Assembly (NCBI RefSeq): GCF_038396765.1
Contig: NZ_CP150096.1
Location: forward strand, 4,819,001 to 4,883,000
DNA: 64,000 nt
Direction of reading: 5' to 3'
Source of the DNA: Chitinophaga caseinilytica
GTDB taxonomy: Bacteria > Bacteroidota > Bacteroidia > Chitinophagales > Chitinophagaceae
Position numbers and translations under genes: made by a program. Positions 8,398 through 17,307 of this stretch are shown piece after piece; within the stretch, counting starts at the first letter, position 1; every line of letters begins with the position of its first letter. The notes under the pieces were generated by a model that worked only from the letters and a program-made list of their open reading frames with translations, did no database searches and was not told the origin of the DNA.

Positions 8398-9375
8398 ATG
8401 AAAACTGTATCACTGGTCATTTACGAAGAAGCCATCCTCTCGGCCATCGCTGGCGTGCTGGATGTGTTTGAAGGCGCGAATGCGCTATCGGTTCAGGCTG
8501 GCAAGGAGCCTCCCTTCAAAGTGGAGTTGGTGAGTGAGAAAGTGAAGCATATCCAGCTGAACGTACCTGCATTGTTTTTCTGTTACAAATCCATGGCCGA
8601 CGTGAAGGAGACGGACCTGGTGATCGTTCCGGCGTTCCACGGCCGGCCAGACCAGGTGCTGCAAAAGAACGCAGGCATCGCGCCATGGCTGTCGGAAATG
8701 CGGGACCTCGGGGCCGAAGTGGCCAGTCTTTGCCTGGGCAGTTATTTCCTCGCGGAAGCGGGACTGCTGAACGGCCGCACCTGTACCAGCCACTGGCAGG
8801 CGATCCCCGACATGCAGCAGCGGTACCCCGGCGCCAAGGTGCTGTCTGACAAGGTCATCACCGACGAAGACGGGGTGTATACGAGCGGAGGGGCGTTTTC
8901 CAGCCTCAACCTCGTGTTGTACATGGTAGAGAAATTCTGTAACAAAGACATCGGGGTGATGCTCAGCAAGATGTTTTCCATCGACATCGACCGTGTCAAC
9001 CAGGCGCATTTCATGGTGTTCCAGGGCCAGCGCCGGCATGAAGACGACCAGATCCTCCGGGCCCAGGTCTTCATCGAAGAAAACTACCATCTCCCCATTT
9101 CGGTGGAGCAGATCGCGGAGCAAACCAGCATGAGCAAACGGAATTTCATTCGCCGGTTCAAAAATGCCACCAATAATACCCCCCTCGAATACCTCCAGCG
9201 CGTGAAAATCGAATCCGCCAAAAAAGCCCTCGAAAGCAACGCGCAGAATATCAGCACGCTCATGTACGACGTGGGTTACAACGATCTGAAAACCTTCCGG
9301 TCCGTATTCAAGAAAGTAACGGGCCTCACGCCCCAGGAATACCGTAAAAAATATTGCCGCACGGCGGTAGCGTAG
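8398..9375 (+). CDS. GlxA-family transcriptional regulator (DJ-1/PfpI + AraC HTH)
   Basis: 325 residues. The N-terminal DJ-1/PfpI-like domain (about 1-200) holds the nucleophile-elbow region SLCLGSYFLAEAGLLNG and CTSHW, typical of the GlxA subgroup, where the domain senses ligand rather than acting as a protease. An AraC/XylS double HTH follows (about 225-322; MSKRNFIRRFKNATNNTPLEYLQRVKIESAKK and VGYNDLKTFRSVFKKVTGLTPQEYRKKY). TGTGACA repeats in its upstream region and in the DinB promoter region suggest it regulates itself and the DinB pair; that is inference. Its stop abuts the stop of the convergent HD gene. Confidence 0.88.
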   Translation: MKTVSLVIYEEAILSAIAGVLDVFEGANALSVQAGKEPPFKVELVSEKVKHIQLNVPALFFCYKSMADVKETDLVIVPAFHGRPDQVLQKNAGIAPWLSEMRDLGAEVASLCLGSYFLAEAGLLNGRTCTSHWQAIPDMQQRYPGAKVLSDKVITDEDGVYTSGGAFSSLNLVLYMVEKFCNKDIGVMLSKMFSIDIDRVNQAHFMVFQGQRRHEDDQILRAQVFIEENYHLPISVEQIAEQTSMSKRNFIRRFKNATNNTPLEYLQRVKIESAKKALESNAQNISTLMYDVGYNDLKTFRSVFKKVTGLTPQEYRKKYCRTAVA

Positions 9376-10041
9376 TTAATCCTGCTGGCCGTTCCATTCG
9401 CGGTAGAACTGTTCGAGGTAACGTTCCATGAAAACATGGCGTTCTTCGGCAAGGGCTTTGCCTGTGGCGGTATTCATCCGGTCTTTCAGCAACAGCAGCT
9501 TTTCGTAGAAATGATTGATGGTGGGGGAAGCGGACGTTTTGTACGCTTCCTTCGTCATATGCATATCCGGCGCAATGGCCGGATCGTACAGCGCGCGATT
9601 GCGGAAACCGCCGTAATTGAATGCCCGCGCGATGCCGACTGCCCCCAGGGCATCGAGCCGGTCGGCATCCTGGACTACAGCCAGTTCGGCCGACCAGTAC
9701 GTCCGCGCTTCGTTGCCGCCTTTGAAAGAAATGTGGCGGATGATCTGGGTGACGGGAAGGATAATTGCCTCATCTACCTGCAAGCTCCGCAAAAATGCCG
9801 CCGCCTTCGCCGGTCCGATCTCTTCGTCGCCATCATGGAACTTCGAATCCGCGATGTCGTGCAGCAACGCCCCCAGCTCCACGATAAGCGGGTCCACGTC
9901 TTCATGCCGGGCGATCTGGCGCGCGGATTGCCACACGCGGTGGATGTGCCACCAGTCGTGCCCGCCTTCGGCTTCGGCCAGTTCCTGTTTAACGTAGTTC
10001 TCTGTTGCGTCGATGATCGATTGGTGGGTGGTACTAAGCAT
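9376..10041 (-). CDS. HD-domain phosphohydrolase
   Basis: 221 residues. The HD metal-binding pattern is complete: HDWWHIHRVW (first His and HxxxH), LGALLHDIADSKFHDGD (HD pair), and a later VVQDADRLDALGAVGIARAFNYGG with the distal Asp. This arrangement matches YedJ-like HD hydrolases, which act on nucleotides or other phosphoesters. The exact substrate is unknown. Stop codon abuts that of the GlxA-like gene. Confidence 0.87.
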   Translation of the reverse strand: MLSTTHQSIIDATENYVKQELAEAEGGHDWWHIHRVWQSARQIARHEDVDPLIVELGALLHDIADSKFHDGDEEIGPAKAAAFLRSLQVDEAIILPVTQIIRHISFKGGNEARTYWSAELAVVQDADRLDALGAVGIARAFNYGGFRNRALYDPAIAPDMHMTKEAYKTSASPTINHFYEKLLLLKDRMNTATGKALAEERHVFMERYLEQFYREWNGQQD

Positions 10042-10068
10042 ATTTTCATTTAGAGGAAACCGAATGGA

Positions 10069-10566
10069 TTATTCGCCAGAGCGGCTTTCATCCTCCCTTA
10101 TCCTTTTAATTTTTTCTAATTCCTGTACATCATTCTGATCTTTGGGGCGACCAATTATCTGCTTATTCCAAATAAGGTGATTTATATGAAGGAATGGCAC
10201 TTTTACGGTATCAAAATCAGCAATGGAGGCCATTTGCAAACAATCCTCAAAAGTAAGTTGTTCCAAGCCTTTCATGGAAGTCATTATATCGAGTTCGATC
10301 CCGGTTCCGACATAAAAACTTGTCCAACCAGGAACAAACTGCATGGTTTCGAGATAGCTAAATTCACTCCCGTATCCAAGTCCAATAAATGCCTTTACAA
10401 GATTCTTCCGATTCTCCGGCGTATCTTCCAGCCACATAGCCAAATCATCCGTACTTCTGTCTACTCCATGGAAACGAGTTGCAAATCCCCCGACCATAAT
10501 ATAACGCACATTGTTGTCTGCGAGGGCCTTCCAGAAACTTATTAACTCTTCGTCAAGAATATCCAT
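10069..10566 (-). CDS. Nucleotidyltransferase-like protein with a degenerate metal motif
   Basis: 165 residues. The N-terminus reads VRYIMVGGFATRFHGVDRST, then DDLAMWLED, which is the pattern of minimal/AbiEii-like nucleotidyltransferases (GG, then R-x-T-x-D-hydrophobic-D). The second catalytic Asp is replaced by Ala: the DNA is GAT TTG GCT where GAT TTG GAT is expected. A possible third acidic residue remains in IELDIM. The gene is visibly A/T-richer than its surroundings and lies 19 bases after a small gene on the same strand. Such pairs resemble toxin-antitoxin or abortive-infection modules. An inactive or regulatory NTase is equally possible. Confidence 0.65.
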   Translation of the reverse strand: MDILDEELISFWKALADNNVRYIMVGGFATRFHGVDRSTDDLAMWLEDTPENRKNLVKAFIGLGYGSEFSYLETMQFVPGWTSFYVGTGIELDIMTSMKGLEQLTFEDCLQMASIADFDTVKVPFLHINHLIWNKQIIGRPKDQNDVQELEKIKRIREDESRSGE

Positions 10567-10585
10567 GTAAATAAATTAACGTGCA

Positions 10586-10768
10586 TTAAGATTTATGGGT
10601 AATTCTTGCTTTCTTAAAAAGGTTGTTCCTTCGCAGCATTTGCGTAAAAAGACGCAGTTTTTCCATATCAGAACGATACATATTTCTCTTCAACCGTTCC
10701 CTTTCATCGCCTGAAATATCCACTAACTTAGTGTCGGGCTTTTGATTATTTGATTGCTTTTCCGACAT
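10586..10768 (-). CDS. Small charged protein paired with the nucleotidyltransferase-like gene
   Basis: 60 residues from the ATG at 10768 (MSEKQSNNQKPDTK); an upstream ATG at 10810 would add 14 residues. The body is rich in Arg/Lys/Asp/Asn (SGDERERLKRNMYRSDMEKLRLFTQMLRRNN), with no hydrophobic core large enough for a classical fold and no membrane segment. It sits directly upstream of the NTase-like gene in the same A/T-rich patch. By position it could be an antitoxin or partner; there is no sequence proof. Confidence 0.5.
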   Translation of the reverse strand: MSEKQSNNQKPDTKLVDISGDERERLKRNMYRSDMEKLRLFTQMLRRNNLFKKARITHKS

Positions 10769-10940
10769 ATTACTTATTATTTCTTCAAATATAACATTTT
10801 TGAAAGACATCCTGAATTACCGACTACCAGGGAATCCGGTACCAGGCATTAAGTAAAACAGCCCGCAGTTCTCCCGAAATATAAAACTTTGCAAAATTAT
10901 GTAACGATTGTCCCGGAAAGGCCGCCTATTTTTGTAATGC

Positions 10941-11315
10941 ATGAAGCAATTCCTCACACTCATATTGGCCCTGCTCTACGTGAGCACTTCCACCGGCGCC
11001 ACTTTCCATATGCACTACTGTGCGGAAAAGCTGGTGGACGTAAGCCTGTGGCATGATGAGGACACGCATGAATGCGGGGTTTCCTGCACCAAAAAGTGCT
11101 GTAAAGATGTTCACCTCACGGTAAAGCTGGAAAAAGACCAGCAAATGTCGTCGAAAGTAGCGCCCGATATGCTGCCCCTGTCGCAGGCGGCCCTGTTCCC
11201 GGTAACGACGTTGCCGGTTTATGAAATCCCCGCGGCGGCACCTGCTGCGCATCCCGCACCGCCACCCCTGCCGCATGTTCCGGCACATATTCTCCACTGT
11301 CATTTCAGGATCTGA
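10941..11315 (+). CDS. HYC-CC-PP type small exported protein, first gene of the metal-efflux operon
   Basis: 124 residues with a signal peptide (MKQFLTLILALLYVSTSTGA). Next come the HYC motif (FHMHYCAEKLV), a CCKD pair and a Pro/His-rich tail ending HILHCHFRI. These Cys/His clusters characterise the HYC-CC family, found in Bacteroidetes next to copper or other heavy-metal efflux genes; a metal-binding or sensing role in the periplasm is likely. A TATTTTTG box (10927-10934) lies only six bases before the ATG. If it is the real -7 box the message would be nearly leaderless. Confidence 0.75.
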   Translation: MKQFLTLILALLYVSTSTGATFHMHYCAEKLVDVSLWHDEDTHECGVSCTKKCCKDVHLTVKLEKDQQMSSKVAPDMLPLSQAALFPVTTLPVYEIPAAAPAAHPAPPPLPHVPAHILHCHFRI

Positions 11316-11385
11316 TACCGGTATCCCCAACCGTTTCGTATCAAGACCAACCTACTATTCCAACAACTTTTCAAAACTGTTCAAC

Positions 11386-11721
11386 ATGAAAAAGTTCCTC
11401 TCTTTCATAGTCCTTCCCATGTCCCTGTTCGCCGCGCAAAACGCCGTGGGCCAAGCCCTCAAGACCGACTCGTTCACCGTTTCCGGGAATTGTAACATGT
11501 GTAAGAAACGTATCGAGAAAGCCGCGCAACTGCCCGGTGTGAACAGCGCCGTGTGGGACGTACAGTCCAAAACGATGACCGTAAAGTTCGACTCCGCCAG
11601 CGTGAAACCGGAAGATATCCGCAAAAAGATCGCGCAGTCCGGGCACGACTCCGGTCCCTTCAAAGCCACCGATTCCATTTACCAGGCACTGCCCGGCTGC
11701 TGCCGGTACGAGCGTCACTAA
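11386..11721 (+). CDS. Exported heavy-metal-associated (HMA) domain protein
   Basis: 111 residues from ATG 11386, chosen because it begins a signal peptide (MKKFLSFIVLPMSLFAAQNAVGQA). The mature protein is one HMA ferredoxin-like fold with the metal site GNCNMCKKRIEKAA (CxxC) and the usual VKFDSASVKPEDIRKKIAQSGHDS. An extra C-terminal Cys pair (PGCCRYERH) may extend the metal site. A periplasmic copper-chaperone role, handing metal to the RND pump encoded downstream, is the likely function. Confidence 0.85.
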   Translation: MKKFLSFIVLPMSLFAAQNAVGQALKTDSFTVSGNCNMCKKRIEKAAQLPGVNSAVWDVQSKTMTVKFDSASVKPEDIRKKIAQSGHDSGPFKATDSIYQALPGCCRYERH

Positions 11722-11737
11722 CCCATAACGCTTACTT

Positions 11738-13033
11738 ATGATACACAGGATCATCGAATGGTCCGTCCGTAACCGTATCACCGTGTTGATACTGGCGGCC
11801 GTACTGTTCGGGTGGGGCTGGTACGCCGTGAAAACGAACCCGGTAGACGCCATCCCCGACCTTTCGGAAAACCAGGTGATCGTTTTCACCGAATGGATGG
11901 GCCGCGGCCCCCAGCTCGTGGAAGACCAGGTCACCTACCCGCTCGTCACCAACCTCCAGGGCCTGCCCAGGATCAAATACGTGCGCGGCTCCTCCATGTT
12001 CGGCATGAGCTTCATCTACGTCATTTTTGAAGACGACACCGATATCTACTGGGCCCGCGAGCGCGTGCTCGAGCGCCTCGGCACCGCCACCCGCACCCTT
12101 CCCGAAGGCGTAAGCCCCCAACTGGGGCCAGACGGCACCGGCGTAGGGCACATCCTCTGGTATACGCTCGAAGCGCCGGGGATGGACCTTGGCGAGCAAC
12201 GGGCACTGCAGGACTGGTACATCAAATTTGCCTTGCAAAACGTGAAGGGCGTGAGCGAGATCGCCTCGTTCGGCGGGTTCCAGCCGCAATACCAGGTTAC
12301 GGCCGACCCCAATAAACTGCTCTATTACGGCCTTACTCCGGCAGACGTTATCACCGCCGTGCGCGCCAACAACAACGAATCCGGCGGACGGAAGTTCGAG
12401 ATGAGCGATATCGGGTACATCATCAAAACCACCGGCTACCTTTCCTCCATCGCCGAAATCGAACAGATCGCGGTAAAAACCGTGAACGGCGTACCGGTAA
12501 GAGTGGCAGACGTGGCCACCGTACAGATGACCGGCGAGCCGAGGCTCGGCATCTTCGACCAGGACGGCGAAGGTGAGCGTGTAGGCGGCATCGTGGTGAT
12601 GCGATACGGCGAAAACGCCGCCGAGGTTATTGACCGGGTGAAGGAACAGATGAAGGAAGTATCCCGCGGTTTGCCCGCCAACGTGAAGTTCGATATCGTG
12701 TACGACCGCGGCGAGCTCATCCGGGAATCCATCAGCTCCATCAAGCACACGCTGATCGAAGAAATGATCGTAGTGTCGCTCGTAGTGCTCATCTTCCTGT
12801 TCCACTGGCGCAGCGCGCTCAGCATTCTCATCCAGATCCCCATCACGCTCGCGGCCAGCTTCATTCTGCTCAACGCGTTCGGGATTTCGTCGAACATCAT
12901 GTCTTTGACGGGCATCGCCCTGGCCATCGGGGTGATCGTCGACAACGGGATCATCATGAGCGAGAACGCCTATAAACATTTATCCGAACGGTATGCGCAA
13001 TGGCAGGCCGAACAAAAAACTGAGTCAACATGA
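11738..13033 (+). CDS. CusA/CzcA-type RND metal efflux pump, N-terminal half (split gene)
   Basis: 431 residues aligning to the first 40 % of a CusA-type pump: TM1 (ITVLILAAVLFGWGWYAVKT), the first periplasmic porter lobe (GLPRIKYVRGSSMFGMSFIY), then TM2-TM4. The TM4 segment GIALAIGVIVDNGIIMSENAYKHL keeps the proton-relay Asp (about residue 402). The frame ends in the cytoplasmic loop with TGA at 13031, overlapping the next ATG as ATGA. All other pump parts follow in the next gene. The overlap implies translational coupling of two half-pumps that would assemble together. Confidence 0.85.
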   Translation: MIHRIIEWSVRNRITVLILAAVLFGWGWYAVKTNPVDAIPDLSENQVIVFTEWMGRGPQLVEDQVTYPLVTNLQGLPRIKYVRGSSMFGMSFIYVIFEDDTDIYWARERVLERLGTATRTLPEGVSPQLGPDGTGVGHILWYTLEAPGMDLGEQRALQDWYIKFALQNVKGVSEIASFGGFQPQYQVTADPNKLLYYGLTPADVITAVRANNNESGGRKFEMSDIGYIIKTTGYLSSIAEIEQIAVKTVNGVPVRVADVATVQMTGEPRLGIFDQDGEGERVGGIVVMRYGENAAEVIDRVKEQMKEVSRGLPANVKFDIVYDRGELIRESISSIKHTLIEEMIVVSLVVLIFLFHWRSALSILIQIPITLAASFILLNAFGISSNIMSLTGIALAIGVIVDNGIIMSENAYKHLSERYAQWQAEQKTEST

Positions 13034-14964
13034 ACTTCATAAAACGCTTATTCCGCCGCCAGCCTTCCTGGATCAGCGAGGAAGAGCGGCTGGATATCAT
13101 CGCCAAGTCGGGCAAGCAGGTGTCTCGCGGGGTGTTTTTCGCCACCGTGATCATCATCACCTCTTTCCTGCCCGTGTTTTTGCTCACGGGGCAGGAAGGC
13201 AAGCTGTTCCACCCGCTGGCGTTCACCAAAACCTTCATCATGATCGTGGACGCGCTGCTGGTGATCACCCTGGCACCAGCACTCATTTCCATCTTCATGA
13301 AAGGTAAATTCCGGCCCGACAGCAAACATCCCGTCACCCGTACGCTCGAGCGGATATACGAGCCCATCATCCGCGTGGTGCTCAGATGGCGGAAAACGAC
13401 GCTCGCCATCAACATCGCCGCGCTCGTGATCGCCATCCCGCTCCTCAAAAGCCTCGGCACGGAATTCATGCCGCCGCTCGACGAGCAGAGCATCCTTTTC
13501 ATGCCCGTTACATTACCGGATATTTCCAATACCGAAGCCAAACGCATCCTCCAGGTGCAGGACCGGCTCATCAAATCGGTTCCGGAGGTAGACAAGGTGC
13601 TGGGCAAGGCGGGACGGGCGTCTACCGCTACCGACAACTCCCCTATCAGCATGATCGAAACCATCATCATGCTCAAACCGAGAACGGAATGGCGGGAAGG
13701 GAAAAAGAAAGAGGACATCATCCGCGAACTGGACAGTCTTTTACAAATCCCCGGTGTTGTCAACGGCTGGACGCAACCCATCATCAACCGCATCAACATG
13801 CTTTCCACCGGTATCCGGACAGACGTGGGCATCAAGGTGTACGGCCAGCAGCTGGACACGATCGCCAGTGTATCCGAAAGGGTGCGCAAGGCGCTGGAAG
13901 GCACGCCGGGCGTGTCTGACCTGTACGTGGAGCCGGTGACCGGGGGCAAATACCTCGGTGTGAACATCCGCCGGGCCGATCTGGCGCGCTACGGCCTCAG
14001 TGCCGATGCGGTGAACCAGACCGTGGAAACGGCGCTGGGCGGCGCTCCTATTGGCACTACCATCGAAGGCCGGCGGCGGTTCTCCATCAGTTTACGGTTG
14101 GCGCAGGATTACCGCAACAGCCTCGAACAGATCCGCCGCATCCCGCTGAGCTCCCCTGCTTTCGGGGAAGTGCCGCTGAGCGCGGTGGCGGATGTGGTGC
14201 TGGAAGACGGGCCGCCCATGATCACATCAGACAACGCCATGCTGCGCGGCGCCGTGCTGTTCAACGTGCGGGGCCGTGACCTGGGAAGTACCGTGGAAGA
14301 CGCCATGAAGCAGCTCCGTTCGCAGGACGGCTTGCTGCCGCAGGGGTATTACCTGGAATGGAGCGGGCAATACGAAAACCTCGTGCGCGGACAGCGCACC
14401 CTGCTCTGGATCGCCCCAATTGTGCTGGTGATCATCTTCGCTTCGCTGTATTTCGCTTTCAAATCGGTCCGCGAAGCATTCCTCAGCCTCATCACCGTGC
14501 CTTTCGCCCTCATCGGCGGCGCGTACATGATCTGGATCTGGGGCGCCAACCTCTCCGTAGCGGTGGCGGTTGGGTTTATCGCCCTGTTCGGGATCGCCGT
14601 GGAAACGGGGATCGTCATGGTCATCTACCTGAACGACGCCATGCAGCAACTCGTAGCCCTCAAAGGCAACAGTTCCGCCACCATCACGAAGCAGGACCTC
14701 CGCGAATACGTGATCCACGGCGCCGCCAAGCGTTTACGGCCCAAGCTCATGACCGTGTGCGTATCGCTCTTCGGCCTCGTGCCCGTGCTCTGGGCCGGCG
14801 GCGTAGGCACCGATGTGATGAAGCCAATTGTATTACCGATGATCGGCGGCGTGCTGACCAGTTCTACGCACATTCTGCTGGTAACGCCGCTCATCTTCCT
14901 AATGACGAAAGAATATGAACTACGTAAATACGGCAAGCTGGAAATCCATCCTACTGGCCATTAA
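13030..14964 (+). CDS. CusA/CzcA-type RND metal efflux pump, C-terminal part (split gene)
   Basis: 644 residues. It starts with a basic leader (MNFIKRLFRRQPSWISEEE) and continues as a CusA-type protein from just before TM5 (FFATVIIITSFLPVFLLTGQ), through the second porter and docking lobes (NRINMLSTGIRTDVGIKVYG, LGGAPIGTTIEGRRRFS), to the last helices. The normal single-chain pump of about 1,050-1,080 residues equals the sum of the two products. The ORF cannot be joined to the previous one by A-tract slippage at 13014-13019, because TGA follows immediately in that frame (13021-13023). It overlaps the TolC gene by 50 bases. Confidence 0.87.
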   Translation: MNFIKRLFRRQPSWISEEERLDIIAKSGKQVSRGVFFATVIIITSFLPVFLLTGQEGKLFHPLAFTKTFIMIVDALLVITLAPALISIFMKGKFRPDSKHPVTRTLERIYEPIIRVVLRWRKTTLAINIAALVIAIPLLKSLGTEFMPPLDEQSILFMPVTLPDISNTEAKRILQVQDRLIKSVPEVDKVLGKAGRASTATDNSPISMIETIIMLKPRTEWREGKKKEDIIRELDSLLQIPGVVNGWTQPIINRINMLSTGIRTDVGIKVYGQQLDTIASVSERVRKALEGTPGVSDLYVEPVTGGKYLGVNIRRADLARYGLSADAVNQTVETALGGAPIGTTIEGRRRFSISLRLAQDYRNSLEQIRRIPLSSPAFGEVPLSAVADVVLEDGPPMITSDNAMLRGAVLFNVRGRDLGSTVEDAMKQLRSQDGLLPQGYYLEWSGQYENLVRGQRTLLWIAPIVLVIIFASLYFAFKSVREAFLSLITVPFALIGGAYMIWIWGANLSVAVAVGFIALFGIAVETGIVMVIYLNDAMQQLVALKGNSSATITKQDLREYVIHGAAKRLRPKLMTVCVSLFGLVPVLWAGGVGTDVMKPIVLPMIGGVLTSSTHILLVTPLIFLMTKEYELRKYGKLEIHPTGH

Positions 14965-16174
14965 CATACTCCTGCTGCCCTTTGCGGCAGCGGCGCAAAC
15001 GCTCCCGCTGGACAGTGTCCTGGCGCGCATCGACGGCAATAACCTGCTGCTGAAAAGCTACGCACAAAAGGCCGAAGGCTTCCGCCACAGCGCAGATGCC
15101 GCCATGGCCTGGATGGCGCCCATGGCCGGGGCCGGCACTTTCATGACCCCGTATCCCGGGCAAATGGTGATGGACGGCCGCGACAAAGGCAGCCTCATGA
15201 TCCAGCTGGAGCAAGACATTCCCAACCCCGCCAAGCGACAGGCGAAAAAGCGGTTCATCGCCTCGCAGGGCAACGCCGAAACAGCCGCCCGCGGCGTTAC
15301 GCTCAACGAGCTCCGCGCTACGGCCCGGAAGCTGTATTACGGCTGGGTGATCTCCGAAAGGAAGCAGCAATTGCTGAAACGGAATGAAAAGATCATGCAG
15401 ATGATGCTGGAGATCGAAAAACTGAGATATCCGTATAACCAGTCGCAGCTCGGCAACAGCTACCGTGCGGAAGCGAAGCTCGAAGAAAACGCCAACATGC
15501 TCCGCATGGAAGAAGGTACCGTGATGAAATCCATGACCTGGCTGAACAGTTTGATGAACCGGCCCGGCATGACCGAATTCAGCGTGGATACCACCTGGGA
15601 ACCGGGGTTCGCCCCCGCGATGCACGACACCGCCTCCATCGCCGCCGCGCGGCAGGACATCCGGAAAATGGAAGAAGGCATCCGCACCATGCAACTCGGC
15701 ATCCGCTCGATGCAGGCGGAAAAGAAGCCCGATTTCAGGATCCGGTTCGATCATATGCTGCCGCTGGCGAGCGGAATGCCGAAAGCCTACAGCGTGATGG
15801 GGATGCTGAGCATTCCGATAGCGCCCTGGTCGCGGGGGATGTACCGCTCCGAGATCAAATCCATGGAGCAGAACATCGCAGCGATGGAAAACGAGCGCAG
15901 CGCGATGCTGCAGGAAACGCAGGGCATGCTGTACGGCATGCTGGCCGAAATCCGGCAGATGGACCGCCGCATCGAATCCATGGAGCGCGTGATCGTTCCC
16001 TCGCTCCGCAAAGCCCTCGACGCCAACTTCGCCGCCTACCAGGAAAACCGCCTGCAGCTGCCCACCGTGATAGACGCCTGGGAAGCACTGACGATGACCG
16101 AGACCGGCGTGCTCGACGAAAAATTGAAACGTTACGAAATGATCGTGGAATATGAAAAAGCGCTTTACCGTTAA
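14915..16174 (+). CDS. TolC-family outer-membrane efflux protein
   Basis: 419 residues with a signal peptide (MNYVNTASWKSILLAINILLLPFAAAAQ) that overlaps the end of the pump gene. The rest is long amphipathic helix with few Cys, containing GSLMIQLEQDIPNPAKRQAKK and MLSIPIAPWSRGMYRSEIKSM, the two OEP repeats typical of the CusC/TolC channel. It should form the outer-membrane exit duct for the RND pump. The 50-base overlap at its start and the 23-base overlap at its end show tight operon packing. Confidence 0.88.
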   Translation: MNYVNTASWKSILLAINILLLPFAAAAQTLPLDSVLARIDGNNLLLKSYAQKAEGFRHSADAAMAWMAPMAGAGTFMTPYPGQMVMDGRDKGSLMIQLEQDIPNPAKRQAKKRFIASQGNAETAARGVTLNELRATARKLYYGWVISERKQQLLKRNEKIMQMMLEIEKLRYPYNQSQLGNSYRAEAKLEENANMLRMEEGTVMKSMTWLNSLMNRPGMTEFSVDTTWEPGFAPAMHDTASIAAARQDIRKMEEGIRTMQLGIRSMQAEKKPDFRIRFDHMLPLASGMPKAYSVMGMLSIPIAPWSRGMYRSEIKSMEQNIAAMENERSAMLQETQGMLYGMLAEIRQMDRRIESMERVIVPSLRKALDANFAAYQENRLQLPTVIDAWEALTMTETGVLDEKLKRYEMIVEYEKALYR

Positions 16175-17297
16175 TATACTCACTGTGCTGACCGCCGTGC
16201 TCTTCGCAGCCTGCGGCGCCGCACCGGTGGAAAAGAAAGGGCCCTCCGCGAAAACGCGCGACTCCCTCCCGCTGCTGTTCCCGCAACAGCGAACGAGGAT
16301 CGTGGTGATGGAGGCTCCCGGCACCGTGCGCTACGACAGCCGCAACCGCGCCATCCTGCCCTCGCGCGTGGCCGGCCGCATCGAAAAACTGCACGTCCGT
16401 TATAATTACCAGCCCGTCCGCAAAGGACAGCTCATCCTTGAAATATACGCGCCCGAGCTCGTAGCCGCGCAACGGGAATTACTGTCTGTCAGCAACGATC
16501 CGGCGATGAAGGAACTGGCATTGCGCAAACTCGCGCTCATGGGCATGCCCGAAACGCTGGCCGCCGAAGTGCTCCGCACCCGCCAGGTGCGCGTCACCAT
16601 CCCGTTGTACAGTAACGCAGACGGCTATATCCTGGAAGAATCGCTGGCCGCAGCGGCTGCCGCACCTTCCACCGCCGCTCCCGCCCCATCGCAAGGTGGG
16701 GATGCCATGGGCAACATGGGCGCCGCCGCACCGATGGCCGCATCCGCAGCGCCCGCACCTACGCAATCGCCGGTGATGCTGCGCGAGGGGCAATACGTTT
16801 CCGCCGGACAGAACCTGTTTTCCATCTACAAAACCGGCCGCATGATCGCGGAATTCGCGCTGCCGGCCGAAGTAGCCTCGGCCGTGGGGCCCGGCAGCCG
16901 GGTACTGGTTTCGGGGAACGGGATGCAGGGGGAACTGAAAAGCGCCGCCATCAATCTGCTGGAACCGCTGTACGCCAATGGCGAGAAGTTCAGTCGCGCC
17001 AGGGTGTACCTGAACGGCAACTATCCCGCCGGGCAACTGCTCACCGCTTACATCCCCGTGCTGTTCCGCGAAGGATCGTGGGTGCCGGTTTCGGCGATCG
17101 TGAAGCTGGGGAAGGATAACGTGGTATTCCGGAAAGAAGGGGCCGATTACCGCGCCGTTCCCGTTCGCATCGGCGCCAGGGCCGGCGGGCTGGTGCAATT
17201 GTTCGACGAGGTGCAGGCCATCGCCGCAAACGCAGCCTACATCGCCGACAGCGAAGGTTTCATCAAGCCAGACGCCCATCCATCATCACATCCATAA
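16152..17297 (+). CDS. RND efflux periplasmic adaptor lipoprotein (CusB/HlyD family), adaptor 1
   Basis: 381 residues. Lipoprotein signal with lipobox LFAAC (Cys about residue 21), then a CusB-type barrel start (RIVVMEAPGTVRYDSRNRAILPSRVAGRIEKLHV), a short helical hairpin (PELVAAQRELLSV), and barrel/membrane-proximal domains (AYIPVLFREGSWVPVSAIVKLGKDNVVF). Within the lipoyl-like region is a low-complexity Ala/Pro/Met insert of about 40 residues (166-206, including GGDAMGNMGAAAPMAAS). It could be a flexible loop or a Met-based copper contact. A second adaptor follows, so the operon encodes two different adaptors. Confidence 0.88.
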   Translation: MKKRFTVNILTVLTAVLFAACGAAPVEKKGPSAKTRDSLPLLFPQQRTRIVVMEAPGTVRYDSRNRAILPSRVAGRIEKLHVRYNYQPVRKGQLILEIYAPELVAAQRELLSVSNDPAMKELALRKLALMGMPETLAAEVLRTRQVRVTIPLYSNADGYILEESLAAAAAAPSTAAPAPSQGGDAMGNMGAAAPMAASAAPAPTQSPVMLREGQYVSAGQNLFSIYKTGRMIAEFALPAEVASAVGPGSRVLVSGNGMQGELKSAAINLLEPLYANGEKFSRARVYLNGNYPAGQLLTAYIPVLFREGSWVPVSAIVKLGKDNVVFRKEGADYRAVPVRIGARAGGLVQLFDEVQAIAANAAYIADSEGFIKPDAHPSSHP

Positions 17298-17307
17298 CCG
17301 AAAATAT

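Noticed and set aside
13014..13019. A6 tract as a slippage or error site joining the two CusA halves
   Set aside because: A -1 shift there reads AAC TGA, so it cannot produce a fused pump. It is also not in canonical slippery phase.
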